DNA from: Straminergon stramineum
Lineage: Eukaryota; Streptophyta; Bryopsida; Hypnales; Calliergonaceae
NCBI GenBank assembly: GCA_963920665.1
Contig: OY987269.1
Span: forward strand, 12,650,501-12,714,500
Direction of reading: 5' to 3'
DNA length: 64,000 nucleotides
Numbering within the stretch: the first letter of the stretch is position 1; each line of letters starts with the position of its first letter. Shown piece after piece: positions 1 through 11,630 of this stretch. The position numbers and the translations under genes were made by a program. The notes beneath the pieces are model-generated. The model searched no databases. It saw only the letters and a program-made list of their open reading frames with translations, and had not been told where the DNA came from.

Positions 1-739
1 GAATAGGAACAATTCTGTCATTCCTGAGAATCAACCAGTTTAAGGGGATGTGGTAATGGTCTATTGCGACACGTCTAATGTGAATAGTCTTGGGTAGGGG
101 AGATTCTTAGTGAATTTCCAGGCCTATTTTTTGAACTACACAAGATAAGAGCGAAAGATAATGGGATAGTCGTTGTTATTCGACCTTCAAATTTCTGTGG
201 GTCTCGATAGTTGATATCTTTTTCATCGCACTTTTTAGGAACTGATGGGAAAACTCCTCAATTTGTGATTTCTTTTCCGGCAGCAAGTGGTTGTTATATG
301 CTGTTGTTCTGATTCGTACACGTATGATTTGAAGTGTCGAGTAAATCTTGTCTTTGAAAAGCGCTGACTTGAAGCCAACCAGTGCCTACGTGTAGCTGAA
401 GCGTAGTGGCTATTTGGGTGGTCCATTTAAACATTTATGCTCTCCCAGCTTACAGAAGATTTGTGTCATACGAAGAGGTTTTATGTATGAAATTCTACAG
501 TAGTAGAGCCATTTAAAGGGACTCAACTGAGTTTGTCATAATCATTGAATTTAAGAGGTTGATGAGAAGTTTTTGGAATCAGTATATTATAAATGGGTGT
601 GGATTCCCCCACGTGTTCTGGTCCTTCTCGAAGGATGTGAATGGATCAGCGATTCTATAGAACATCATGTGGCTTGCTGACTATCAGGTGTGTTAATATT
701 TGCGCTATGGTTGGCAGTATGTACTAGTTTTTTTTTCTG
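1..739. other. Upstream region of the PP2C gene
   Basis: No convincing reading frame is visible. The stretch probably holds 5' untranslated sequence, an upstream intron or a short 5' exon of the phosphatase gene. A possible mini-exon is the ATG at 667-669 running to CAG at 687, followed by a GT donor. It would join in phase 0 to an AG acceptor at 762-763. This is only a candidate; the real 5' end could also lie outside the window. Confidence 0.4.
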
Positions 740-2636
740 ATGCGGATATTGGTTCGTATGCAGGTGGATGCGAATATGGATGTAGTGGCTGTTTATGTTG
801 TTCCAGAGTATGTCCCAGAATATCGGTCGGGTGGAAGCGCAGAGAGGGGAATTAGGCGGTCCATGGAAGATGCACATTTGTGTGTGGATGATCTTTTGGA
901 TCAATTGGGTTCGCGTGGTGCCTTCTATGGGGTATGTATCGCTGTGCATTCACACTTGTCATAATGGCTCAATTTTATTATGGGCAGTTACTGACTATAC
1001 ATATATAGGAGAAGGGGGCACTGGTGCCAGGAAAGAAAATATGCTAGGAGGGGGCAAGCACTGAGATTTGAGAGAAGCGTGAGATTATAATTTGTATACT
1101 TCATTTTCTCGAAATAAGTGAAGCACAACAAATCTCTTGTAGGAAACATGGATATTTCCATATGAAGGGATCTATACTTTAATTAGAAGTCTGTGCTTCC
1201 ACCTCTAAGTAATCTTAGTAATAGTCTTCTTTACATTCTTTTCTTAAAAATTCTTTCAGTATTCGTTCTTGTGAGCATTTGCAGCCATAAAATCACAGTA
1301 AAGAAAAGGAAGAGTGTATCGCCAAGTCCTCGGCGAGGTTTTTCGGGGGGATCCAAAAATTGCCTATTCGGAAGTATCTTGACACAATTAGGCGTCACTG
1401 ATCCCGAAAGTCAGATTTCCATATATGTAGTGGGTATTCCCACCAGTAGGATTGTTCTGTGTAGTTTGTGCACTCCGATCAAAGTTAGTGGTGAGAAGTT
1501 TTAGATTTGACTGATGATGTGAGTGATGTGTGAATTTTTTTCAGGTGTTTGACGGGCACGATGGTGAAGCTGCAGCTTCATACGTCAAAGAGCACTTGCT
1601 GCAATTTATATTAGACGATGCATCCTTCCCAATTGCTGCAGAGGAAGCTGTAAAGAATGCTTACTTAGAACTGGACAAAAAGTTCTCAGATGCCTGTAGA
1701 CTAGATGATAGTCTTTCGTCCGGGACGACCGTCTTGTCAGCCCTTCTGCAGGGCAGGTCAGTGAACATTCATGCTTAAGATTCTTTTGTCTGTCTTTCAT
1801 TTTATTGTCTGCTACTGCGATCTGTGAATATTGCAAGCTTTATTCTATTTTCCTATAGTTGGAATATACCAGGATGGCACACTTTTAGTACGATTTATGG
1901 ACTTTTGTCAACTTGTGAATCTGCAATGTAATGTATCTTTCATCAGTTAAGTATGATGTATTTTATGTTCTGTAGTTTCCATTCATTCAACGAAGATAGT
2001 GAATGTGTTTTGCTTGTTGTTTTCCCTGTGTCGTGCAGGAACCTCCTCGTCGCCAATGCTGGTGACTGCCGGGCGGTATTGTGCAGGAGGGGTGTTGCTG
2101 TGCCAATGTCCAGAGATCATGATCCAAGTTCCGCCTGGGAGAAGTCTCGCATTGAATCTGTTGGGGGTTATGTGGTCGATGGTTATGTTAATGGGCAGGT
2201 AACAGTTGCTAGGGCTATCGGTGACTGGCACATGCAGGGACTTAAAGATGAAGGAGGGGAAGGCCCCTTAAGCGCACTACCAGAAATTCAGTCGATGGTG
2301 CTGGGGGAAGAGGACGAGTTTCTTCTCATGGGATGTGATGGATTGTGGGAAGTATTTACCAATGAAGGTGCTATTTCATTTGCTCGGAAACAGTTGCAGC
2401 GCCACAATAACCCAGAACTTTGCTCGAGGGAGCTTGTTGTTGAGGCGTTAAGAAGGAATTCGCAAGACAATGTTACTGTCATCGTAATTTGTTTCAAGGC
2501 TGATGCTCCCCCACCCCTTGTGGTCCTCGAAAGGAGGACTACCATTAGAAGCTTTTGCCTTAAGAAGATAATGAGTGTACAGGAGGACATTAAAATTGCC
2601 CAAGCTTCTTCCAGTGAGCGCAGGTGCGCTGTCTGA
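740..2636 (+). CDS. Protein phosphatase 2C, plant clade-G type (three exons)
   Basis: Predicted metal-dependent Ser/Thr phosphatase, 333 residues, joined from exons 740-931, 1545-1756 and 2039-2636. Both introns have GT..AG borders and the joins keep frame: AFYG meets VFDGHDG, and GTTVLSALLQG meets R-NLLVANAGD. The PP2C core is complete: RRSMEDAH (E43, D44), VFDGHDG (D67, G68), SGTT near 124, ANAGDCRAV near 140-148, SRDHDP near 159, ARAIGDWHMQG near 192-202, CDGLW (D235) and SQDNVTVIV (D278). All metal ligands expected in the family are present. The usual DGHGG is DGHDG here. The order and wording of motifs resemble Arabidopsis PP2CG1-type proteins, recalled from memory and not searched. Clade-G enzymes act in stress signalling; that role here is inferred. 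The N-terminus is uncertain: a good AG acceptor at 762-763 suggests the first 8 residues may be intronic and the true start may lie in an upstream exon. The tail after residue 295 is basic and unconserved. Confidence 0.88.
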
Positions 2637-3180
2637 AAAAATTTCACTGCGGTTGTACGTCAGCATTTCGACAACATGAGAGGAGGATTTCCAGCTTAGT
2701 AGAGTTAGATTTATCTGAGGATAGAAGCAGCCAGGCGATAGCAAGTATTTTTGGAGTAGGACGGTTCTTGGAATAAAGGCAACATTAGTACATCTGCGAG
2801 GCTTCATTTTCAGATACAAGTTGAGAGTAGGATAGATGTGTTATACCGGCGCAGCAGGATAGTTGAAACTCTGAGCAGCCAATTAGGGTCACTGATTTCC
2901 TCTCTGCCCAGTGAACTGACACGTCACAAGACAGTGTCCCCAGCATTTAAGGGACGATCGCTCAATCGCGACTCTGCTGCAGTAGTTTGATGTGCTCAGA
3001 ATTGAGATTATTTTGGTCTTTGCATAAGGGTGGCAACCAAGAGAAACCAACAGACCTATTGGTACCACTGCTGCAATTGAATTTGAATTTCCTCTTGTGA
3101 TCTCTGAAAGAGGTCCAATTTACTGTATGTGTCGTGTTTTTCATTTTTCCTTCACCTGAATGCGTCTGAATAAGCAATTC
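2637..3180 (+). other. Probable 3' untranslated region of the PP2C gene
   Basis: About 540 bases after the TGA at 2634-2636 have intermediate GC content and no coding potential. Composition falls sharply to AT-rich intergenic sequence beyond about 3200, so the transcript probably ends in this interval. No unambiguous polyadenylation signal was identified. Confidence 0.4.
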
Positions 3181-3880
3181 ATGGTTCCCATTATTGGATT
3201 GAAAAAGGTTTTGTGGAATTCAGATTCTCTCAAAATGTATTTGGTGGACTTTGTCTCCCTAAGCTATGTATTTTTTAAATGCTTAAAATAGTTGTTTCTA
3301 AAACCGACCTTAGACTCATGAATTTAGTAGAACCACGCATAGTTGTTCTTAAAGGATTTTACACATTTTGGAGTAGTGTGAGCAAATGTACATTTTTTGC
3401 CATGTAGAAAGATAGAAATCATAGAGGTCATAAATTTTTTGGTAATTTTATACCTTGAATTGAAATGACTATGAGTTATAGAAGTCAAAAGACAAAAGTT
3501 GATTTGGACCCATACCCAACACATAGTCTTCTATAACCACTCATTCAAACTCGTAGTCTCTATTGAATTTCCTAATATCTAAAGATTGTCTATAGGGGCT
3601 TGGTTGGGAATGGATGGTTTTACTATAGTTGAGAATACATTTCCAACAAAATTTTGTAGAGGTTGGTTTTAGGTGTAGATAGGGCATGCCTTGTCATTCA
3701 CATGCCAAAGCCCTACTCAACCCGAGTTTGCAAAGTTTTAGAAAATAGGGTTGGGAGCTTGGGTAGGGGTTCATAGCATTGGCGTTGCTTTTTCTTGTGA
3801 TAGCTCAACCATCGGTGAATGTTGTGATAAAGATTGATTTTTTTGTTCTTCCATTCAATGGCAAAAGTGAGCAACAATTT
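3181..3880. other. AT-rich intergenic sequence
   Basis: No gene, RNA or element boundary was recognised. Short ORFs here have no family features. Confidence 0.5.
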
Positions 3881-4305
3881 GAGGTTCACTTGCCAAAAGG
3901 GGAATCATTTGGAAAATGTGACAAAATATTTGGGTTTGTATTCATTTATAGAGCCTATGAAATCAAGTTAATATCTTGGCCATAATTTTGGAACCATTGC
4001 AAATATACTTTTTGAGTCATTATGCTTCAAATGCTTGAGGTTGTGAATATGCACATTGCTTGTTTAGAGTATGCCTTCTATTGAGCACTGACTTGAGGAT
4101 CACCTACCCAAAATAGAATCATTTGGAAAAAGTGAAAAAGTACTTGGGTTTGTGTATGTTCATAGAGCTCGTGAAATTGAGTTACTATCATGACTATAAT
4201 TTTGGAACCATTGCAAATGTACTTTTTGAAATGATATGCTTCAAATGCTTGAGGAGGTCATAAATCTGCACATTGCTTGTTTAAAGGTTGTCTTCTTTGG
4301 ATGTG
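3881..4305. repeat. Two-copy tandem duplication, unit about 214 bp
   Basis: The unit starting GAGGTTCACTTGCC at 3881 recurs as GAGGATCACCTACCC at 4095. The later parts of the two units match too: the TTTGGAACCATTGCAAAT segment, the TGCTTCAAATGCTTGAGG segment and the GCACATTGCTTGTTTA segment all recur about 213-214 bases apart. The copies differ by scattered substitutions, so the duplication is old. Confidence 0.75.
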
Positions 4306-4648
4306 TACTTGGGAGTTGCATGCAAGTGTGCTAGGGGTTGTGATTGGCCTTGGAATTCCAAAGCCTATTCAATAATCAATATAGAGGCACCTTTCGCAAT
4401 GTGCACCTATGCAATCCACATCCACAAGTCCATTCCCCCTTATTTATAATAGCTTGCATTATCAATGAGGCCCAAACCACATAATTAACAATGGAAATGA
4501 GACTCGAAGACTTTTTGGTTGCTTTTCTATTTTGAAGGTAGGTTGAGTCATACATACAAGACAAATTTTAGGGTCAACCAAAGGAAGGAAGATGAGTGAT
4601 GTATGTAAGGCAATGGTATAACTCATGAGCCATATGTACATGCTCTTA

Positions 4649-5011
4649 GAGCATCTACATTTAAGGGCCAAAACAAATGCTCTAAACACCAACTTAGAGT
4701 GGCTACTCAAATCTTCATCATGCTCCAAAGGTGAAGTCATTTTGTTCAAAGGATGCATGGATATTTTAAATGTATTGCTAGTTTAAACGCTATAGCTTAA
4801 ACATTCACTATTTGAACAAGAATGATGGAGTAGGATAGAATATTGAGCTTGACAAGGCATGTTCAATGATCAACTCGGTCAACTACCTTCTCAATTTTAG
4901 CTTAATGGGTCATAGTGTGGGTTGGATTGCTTAAGCTCTAAAATTACCACTTCCAAGTTTTTTAAGGAGATCCTTATTCCATCTTTATTTTGCCCAAGAG
5001 TGTGGATGCTC
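4649..5011. mobile_element. PIF/Harbinger-like (Tourist-type) MITE, 363 bp
   Basis: The left end GAGCATCTACATTTAAGGGC mirrors the reverse complement of the right end, GAGCATCCACACTCTTGGGC. A TTA trinucleotide abuts both ends (4646-4648 and 5012-5014), the 3-bp duplication expected of PIF/Harbinger elements. No coding capacity is present. A relative with the same end motif is at 38279. Confidence 0.75.
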
Positions 5012-5014
5012 TTA

Positions 5015-7190
5015 ATCCAACAATGCTAGTATGGACTTTTTGTGTCCTTTTGGACAAATGAAAAGGCTTGGATAGATCCAAGATCAATCATTTTTCATCC
5101 GTTTCTAGATGATATATGTACAAAGCCCTTCAAGAACATGCAAGGGTTAAGATGTACATGATGGAGATGATGAATTTTAGGTGAAGGCTTGAAACGTTGA
5201 ATTATTGAAGCATAAAAATAGAATGTGGGAGAAATTATTAGAAACTAAGATTTCAAATTTTTAACATTTTAAATGGGACTTTAGTGGTCTCTACAATTTT
5301 AATGATGTTTCCTTTGAAGATTTAGGAGTTTTGAAACTTTGAAATTAAAAAAAAGGAAATTTTTGAAAGTTATGGCTATATGCAATGTAAGTTCTAAAAC
5401 TTGTTATATATATTGATCACATTTTGAAAGTGTGTGTGTTGTATATCACTACTAGAATACCACCCAAGCATGGTGTAAAATGGATTTGTGTTAAATGGAG
5501 CCTTGATTGGAAGGAAGAACCAAGAAAGAAGAATATAGGGTCATATACTTTTCTACAGTGAATATCTCTTCAAATTTGTAATCTTTAGTTTTATAGTTTT
5601 TAGTATCATTTTCAATTGTTAATATTCTTTAATTTAAAGTTTTATTAAAAAAATAAAATAAAATTTACGAGCAACCAATGAAAGTCAAAGAGCCTTTTGA
5701 GGTACAAACTTATTTTAAAATTTAAATGTATTGCTAGTTTAATTGGTATTTTTATGATTTGAAAAATATATTTAATATTCTATTAACAAATGATGGATTC
5801 AATTGATGAATCTCAATAGGAATTTTAAAGTGTAATTTCATCCACTAGGATTGTATCTAAATATAGAAGAATAAACAAAAACAACAAATATCTTGACTTC
5901 TATTAGGGTGCAAATATGTCTCAATTATGAATGCAATTATGAATTTAAAAAAAACAATCTTAATTTCCATTTCTTTCTTAGAGTGTCTACTTTTAAGAAT
6001 TTTTTGCAAATGACTTATTTTTATTTTTATTTCCTATTTATTAATACTTTAAATGTCATTGTATCAATTTTCTTTTGATTTAGCACTTTTCTAGAATTCT
6101 AGTTCTCTGACTTGGAGGATTTCACGTGATTGATCTCTATAGGAATCTAACAGTACACTAATTTTTCCATATTTTTAAGAAGGGATTTTCAAATCATAAA
6201 GTTTTGTAGAAAGAATCACTTGTATAGGATCAAACCCAAGAAATAGAACATGTGTTTCATTCCATCACCCACCTATGATGTACAATCTATTGCTATTATA
6301 GTCATATAGACTATTTTTTTTAAATTCATCATTTTAAAATAAATGATTTTATTTTGTTGAAGTGTGTACTTCTGGGACCACCATCAAGATACTTTTAGGT
6401 AGACAATCACTCAAAAACCAAGTGGCCGATCAAGACACAACAATAGTCTTCAGTAGCCTTCGTGGTCATTGTTGCTTTCCTTCATCTGTCCATGATGGGT
6501 GTACAATACTCTACACCATCTACTATAGAGCCAACACGGTGACCACAAAGGCTACTATATGTTATGGAAGTGTCCAACATAAGATCCAATAAAGATCCAA
6601 ATAGGTAAAGATCTTATCCATAGATTCATTATTATCCATATTTAAAGACACGCAAAATAATTGATCATACTCAAAATAGAATAATAGTTTCCTTGCACAG
6701 ATACCATTCTTGAATGCGGGGCTTGGAGTCCTGCATCAGTGCATCAGAGTATTTCTTTGTACAAAAGCCCAAGATAAATCGTCCAAGCTTGAATTTAAGA
6801 TTTGTTAAGAGCCAAGATTCAAGGGAAGCAAAGGGTCCCTGATATGAAAATCAAGAATGTTATGCACATACCCGAGGCAACAAAATCATGGATCACCACC
6901 TTGGTCCTTCATATTTTGTCCCAGATTCTCACCTGAAAGTTGATTTGCTCCTGCTTTGCAAAATTTCCGTAGTTTTCCAAGCAAGTTCTATTGGCCTCAG
7001 CACTTCTATAATCATTAATTATCACAACTATAATTCTCTCAAAAATCTATTTCTACTGCATGAAAGAAATAGAAAAAACAAACAAGAAGTGAAGCACAGG
7101 ATCATGGAATACATACTGTATGAACTAACACCTCAACAAACACATTCATTTGTTCCATAAACAAATAAAAGTTGAACAAAAGAAAGGTAT
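5015..7190. other. AT-rich intergenic sequence
   Basis: Low-complexity AT-rich DNA without a recognisable gene or bounded element. Short ORFs at 5893-6078, 6362-6592 and 6888-7160 are not supported by composition or motifs. GC content begins to rise from about 7200 towards the small minus-strand gene. Confidence 0.5.
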
Positions 7191-7199
7191 ATACATATG

Positions 7200-8171
7200 A
7201 ACAACTCCAAATCTAGTAAAGAAACATGAGACCCAACGGCTTGTCTTTTACAGGCTCAGCGCCTCTGGGTTGTCACTCCTATTTTCCCCAGGGACAAGCT
7301 CACGCTACGCCTAAATGATAAATCAAGCCCCTTTTGCTTTCCAAAGTAAAGTGTTCCGCATGCCTAGCTTCAGACAGTTGAGCGAATTGAATTGGTTTGT
7401 CGAGAACCGCGAGCAGATCCTCTTCAGGAAAACAATGATGGGACACTGTATTCCTCCAGCATTTTAGGGTCTGACTCTCTCCGAATGGAGGCCTAGAGCA
7501 CCAAACATACATTTGTCAGTTTTGAAGTGTACCTAATAAGACTTCATACCACAACATGACTTGGACCGCAAGAAACCATTGCAGAACTGCAATTCAATTC
7601 ACGAGACATTTCAATGAGTTCCGGATCCCTAGCATGTAGCAGCGAAATTCTCCACATAAATAGCTTAATAGATTTAAGACTTGAAGACTTGAAAGGCTTG
7701 AAAAAGTTCGAGGGCGTCACAAGCGCTGGCTTCGGCATTAAATAGAGGCAAGCCATGTATGGAGATAAATCCTTCAGTTTCGTCTTCATTTTCTTGTCAT
7801 GAGAATGGGCATTACGTGCTAGGCGTGTAATCAATCCACCACTCTTCCTTAATTCAGACACTCGGCCACACGAGGCAACCCTCCAGCCTACCCCGTTGTC
7901 ACAAACTGAATGCATAAAAGAGGCCTATACAAGCACCCGGCACCAGGGCTGAATGAAATCCTTGCAAGTACAACGTCAATTTCGCTAAATTAGCGATATT
8001 CCACAAGTCAAAATTTCTGACATATATCTTCAAAATGGCAAAAATTCAGGTCACAAACTAGGACTGGTACAGACTTTGGGTTCAGGCCGCCCAGCATGAA
8101 CCGCGCCAAAGTTCTGGAACAAAATTGACGTTATACTTCTCCACAACAATCCCAGCCCAGGACCACTCGAT
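7200..8171 (-). other. Possible 3' untranslated or intronic part of the small minus-strand gene
   Basis: This stretch has higher GC than the flanks and lies immediately downstream, on the minus strand, of the 106-residue reading frame. Two unremarkable minus-strand ORFs (7544-7915 and 7300-7512) occur, with no recognisable domain. It may be 3' UTR or further exons; I cannot decide from sequence. Confidence 0.3.
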
Positions 8172-8492
8172 CTAGCAATGCACAATGTTGGCCTTCCATT
8201 TCCGGGGAGGTGGAGTCCGTGGAACTCTTTGGCGCCGGGGCTCCATCTCGCTATCCGCCAGATAGCCCGAGGCCACGTTCTCCTCGTCGCGATCACTGGC
8301 ATCAGAGTCACTCCCCGACGAAAGCTCCACGTCGTCGCTGGGATCTCCGTCTTTTTCCAAGGCCGGAACGTTCGCCGCCGGTGCGCTCATGCGTAGGGAG
8401 ACTTGAAACCTCCGCTTCACAGGCAATTTCCACATCCGCTTCGCAACCAATTTGGCTGGACCCAATTCAACGTTCCTCCTGCGGTCCCCCAT
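8172..8492 (-). CDS. Hypothetical protein, 106 residues, acidic centre
   Basis: I do not recognise the family. The frame starts at the ATG ending at 8492 on the minus strand and stops with TAG at 8172. The N-terminal third is basic (GDRRRN, KLVAKRMWKLPVKRRF). Residues about 46-72 form an acidic, serine-rich stretch with the runs DPSDDVELSS and GSDSDASDRDEE. The C-terminus is proline- and arginine-rich, with PRTPPPRKWK shortly before the final cysteine. No signal peptide or membrane segment is visible. Support for being real: a GC-rich island in AT-rich DNA, biased composition typical of disordered nuclear proteins, and a purine-rich leader upstream. A possible AG acceptor ends just before the start codon, so an upstream exon is possible. 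A 292-bp MITE sits about 440 bp upstream. Confidence 0.45.
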   Translation of the reverse strand: MGDRRRNVELGPAKLVAKRMWKLPVKRRFQVSLRMSAPAANVPALEKDGDPSDDVELSSGSDSDASDRDEENVASGYLADSEMEPRRQRVPRTPPPRKWKANIVHC

Positions 8493-8936
8493 CCCCTAGA
8501 TCAACGTAAGTATATGTATATCGATCAGAGAGCGCGCTCAACTTGCACAATTGATCGATGGCTGCTTAGATCGATATATGTGAGGCAATTGCAAGTACTG
8601 CTTGCGGAACTAAGAGACGGACTCCCATCCGGCTCTTCTCTCCTCAAGCTCCAAGCTGCGTCTCTCAGGAGAACTTTGCAATGAATCCATCAATGGGCAA
8701 AGCTGGGAATTGAAGGTAATTATGTAGACCTCGATCGAGGTGCAGGAAGAATGAACGAAAATTAATTAATTAGGAATTGAAGAGTTGCCTGTTGCCAAGG
8801 GATCTATGGATCGGAGCCGGCCAAGACGTCAACGTCGGCATGCAGCGGCGATTGTCGAACAGTACGAGTAATTTCCGGACCAGACCTGGTCGGAGGAATC
8901 TTTGAAAATACACTACTGTACGGCGACGGCGATGTG

Positions 8937-9228
8937 GGTCGAGCTTATAGTTGTATAACGAGCCTCTTGCGGAGGCGGTTTTGCCTGCCGTGTTTTACCC
9001 CTAGGGAAAATGCAGCTAGGGAAAATGCAAAATGCAGGAACCTTTTATTTGCAGCGCAAATTTTGGTTTGGAAATTTTTTAGTTCATACTTGCAATCAGA
9101 GCCTCCAAATTAGCTTGGGGAGGTGTTAACATTAAAATTATCATGGCACAAAATAGGGAGGCTTTTTCTTACATTCCCCCTTGGTTGGACCTCCACAAGA
9201 GGTTTGTCATACAAATATAAGCTCATCC
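8937..9228. mobile_element. Mutator-like MITE, family M1, copy 1 (292 bp)
   Basis: The ends are inverted repeats reading GGNNGAGCTTATAGTTGTAT and continuing through ACGAGCCTC to GGAGG. The flanks carry a 9-bp near-duplication, GGCGATGTG at 8928-8936 and AGCAATGTG at 9229-9237 (7 of 9 match), typical of Mutator superfamily insertion. A full-length relative in the opposite orientation is at 61192-61454. No coding sequence is present. It lies in the 5' flank of the small minus-strand gene. Confidence 0.8.
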
Positions 9229-9237
9229 AGCAATGTG

Positions 9238-10148
9238 TATCATGAGTGAACAGGACTTTGGTGGAAGGTGAGATAATTTCACCAAAAATTGGCTTTTGAG
9301 TATGGTTCCAATTATGCAGTAATTTTTCATTTAGAGAATTTGAGTCATAATCTTACCTTGGTTTAGCACATTCCTAATTTGTCCTATTAGTGAGGGAAAA
9401 TGAGCGTCACTTAGAAAATTAGTGTCAATAAATTTTATTTTATTTTGTGGAAATTGATACAATAGAATATTCATTCATCATGCACCAATTCAAAAAATTG
9501 TGATTTTGGTAGATTTGCATCACAAACTTTTAGAACAGATCTATGTAGGTATCTTTCTACTAAATAAATAGTTTGGTAAAAAAAAGGATGAAATTGTTCC
9601 TACATGCATGCATTCCAAGGTCCATGTCAACCTTATCAACAAGAAGACAAAAGAAAATGGTTGGTGTTATGGACTTGACAGCCTCATTGTATATTTGTTG
9701 GATCTTATTGAGAATTAGAAGTAGTTTCAAGATTGTTTTACAAGGAATGCGATTATTGGACACCTATGAATAGACAATAATTTTTCATTGGGCAAAAACT
9801 GGTACATCAAATCAATCCTAATGAAGAAAAATAGTTCGTTAAGGCAAGATTCAATAGTGGATGGTTATTGAAATAAATTACAATTAGTCTACAAAATGGT
9901 TCATATAGTTGTAGTTTTGGATTGAAGGTTGTATTGAATAGCAAGAAGGATGTGAGCTCCCAATTCGTCACTTGAGGCTCGTTGGTTGGTTTGTTGGTTT
10001 CATTTTTACCATTTTGAGTACAGTTTATTATTCAAAAAGACCAAAAAAGAGTATAAAGACAAAAGAAGTATGTCACATGCCAATATAACATTTGGTCCTA
10101 AATAGAGTGTTTTCCTTTAAATAATCACAAATCCCACATATAAATAGG
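9238..10148. other. AT-rich intergenic sequence
   Basis: No gene or bounded element was recognised. Overlapping short ORFs near 9560-9773 on both strands have no family features. Confidence 0.5.
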
Positions 10149-10489
10149 ATAGAAACCATGATTGCTATTTTGTGTGTGAATGTGAGCTTGTAAGCTTGTA
10201 AGCTTGTGAGCATATAATTTTTTAGAGATTCCATCTAAACATTTTGGTCAAAATTTATTATTTTTTGAAATTTTTAATACCTATTCCTATGGACCTATTA
10301 TTGTGATCCCTTGAACAACCTTGATGTGCTACTTTTAAGAAGAAAAAAAATTAGTAATTAATTAAGATTTGTTTAAAATCGATTGAGATTGTTTTATAGA
10401 CAATTTGATTTTTGAAGTCACTCTCTACTTGTTGTTGGATACCTCTAGACACCAACAAGAGCCCCCTAGCCACAAGAAGAAAAATAAAT

Positions 10490-10517
10490 TACCCCCCCCC
10501 CCTCCCCCCCTTTTTTC
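10490..10517. repeat. C-rich and T homopolymer tract
   Basis: Two runs of C separated by a single T are followed by a run of T. The tract sits inside the M2 element and may reflect slippage or local assembly uncertainty. Confidence 0.8.
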
Positions 10518-10609
10518 ACAGCGAGGGGGCTCATCTCAACAATGAGAGGTACCCAACAATAAGAGGGAAGTGATTATATCTCAATAAAACAACCTCATTC
10601 CATTTCAAA

Positions 10610-11305
10610 CTAATCCAAATTAATCATCAATTTTTTTTTCTTAAAATCTAACGAAGTCCAATAAGTAGTACATCAAGGTGGCAAGTACCGAAAGGTCCTA
10701 AACAACAAGAGGAGAGTACTTAATTAAATGCCCATTTGATCAAAGATTGAAGAATTGGACCACCAAGAGAGCCTAGAAGAGGACAATGATCAACTAATCA
10801 ACAGTTTAGTGTAACGAAACTCATTCCTTAGAAAAATAATTCCTATCAACCAAATATTTTCTTCCAAAATCTTAACAAGTTCAATTACCAACACATCAAG
10901 ATAGAAGTGTAGGTATCCCCATCATCCCTGAGAGGATCCACACTATTACAAGATAGTGATCAACAAAAATGAAATTCAGTGCGGCTAAACTCTTTCTTCA
11001 TTTAATGAATTCCTATTGACAAATTTTCTTTTCTAAAATGTAAACAAGTCCATTCACCTACAAATCAAGAAGGAAGTGCCAGTACCCTCCTATTGACCCC
11101 GAGAAGATCCATGATGCTACAAGACACTAATCAATGAAAATAAAATTCACTGTGACAAAGATCATTAGTTATAAAAATAATTCATATCACCAATTTTTTT
11201 TCTAAAATCTAAACAATTTCAACAACAATGCATCAAAAGAAAATTATTGGTACCCTCCCATCAACTCCATGAGGACTCACTCTATTATAAGATAGTGATC
11301 AAACA
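10610..11305. repeat. Diverged tandem array, period about 170 bp, inside the M2 element
   Basis: Related units carry an ATCAAG-type landmark at about 10672, 10893, 11063 and 11231. Each is followed by GTACC or GTATC, then a GAGAGGATCCA-like motif, a TACAAGATAGTGATCAA-like motif and a TTTTCTAAAATCTAAACAA-like motif. The last two spacings are 170 and 168 bp. The copies are well diverged. Confidence 0.65.
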
Positions 11306-11630
11306 ATATTCTATACAAACTTATTTCCATCTCCATTCAATTAAGCTCTTCATTTTCGTAATGTATACTTCTAATATTTTAGACAACACTAAGAATTATC
11401 ATTTTCATTTGAATACTAAATAACCATAATAATAATAGGTCTACAATAACAGTTACATAGTAATAGGTATTAAAATTTATTTAAAATAGTAAATTTTGAC
11501 CAAAAGTTTTTGGTAGAACCTCTTTTTAGAAATATTATTAAGTTTTCTAGTGCTTTTTCAAATTTCCAAGCTCAATGCTCATAGGCTCATATTCACATGC
11601 TCACAGATTAGCACCACTGGAATAGAAACC

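Larger units (their letters stand above)
10158..11621. mobile_element. Mutator-like non-autonomous element, family M2, copy 1 (about 1.46 kb)
   Basis: The left end (10158 to about 10310) is an inverted copy of the right end (about 11430-11621). Shared landmarks are TGCTA, TGTGAGC, TTTTGGTCAAAATTTA and TTTTAATACCTATT. The identical 9-mer ATAGAAACC flanks it at 10149-10157 and 11622-11630. A 250-bp relative with the same end motif lies at 59720-59969. The interior contains no transposase; it holds C-rich homopolymers and a tandem array. Confidence 0.65.

Noticed and set aside
7300..7915. Minus-strand ORFs of 70 and 123 codons
   Set aside because: No domain or splice support; more likely UTR or intron sequence of the neighbouring small gene.
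8178..8684. Plus-strand ORFs overlapping the 106-residue gene
   Set aside because: Overlapping frames in a GC-rich island with less plausible composition than the minus-strand frame.
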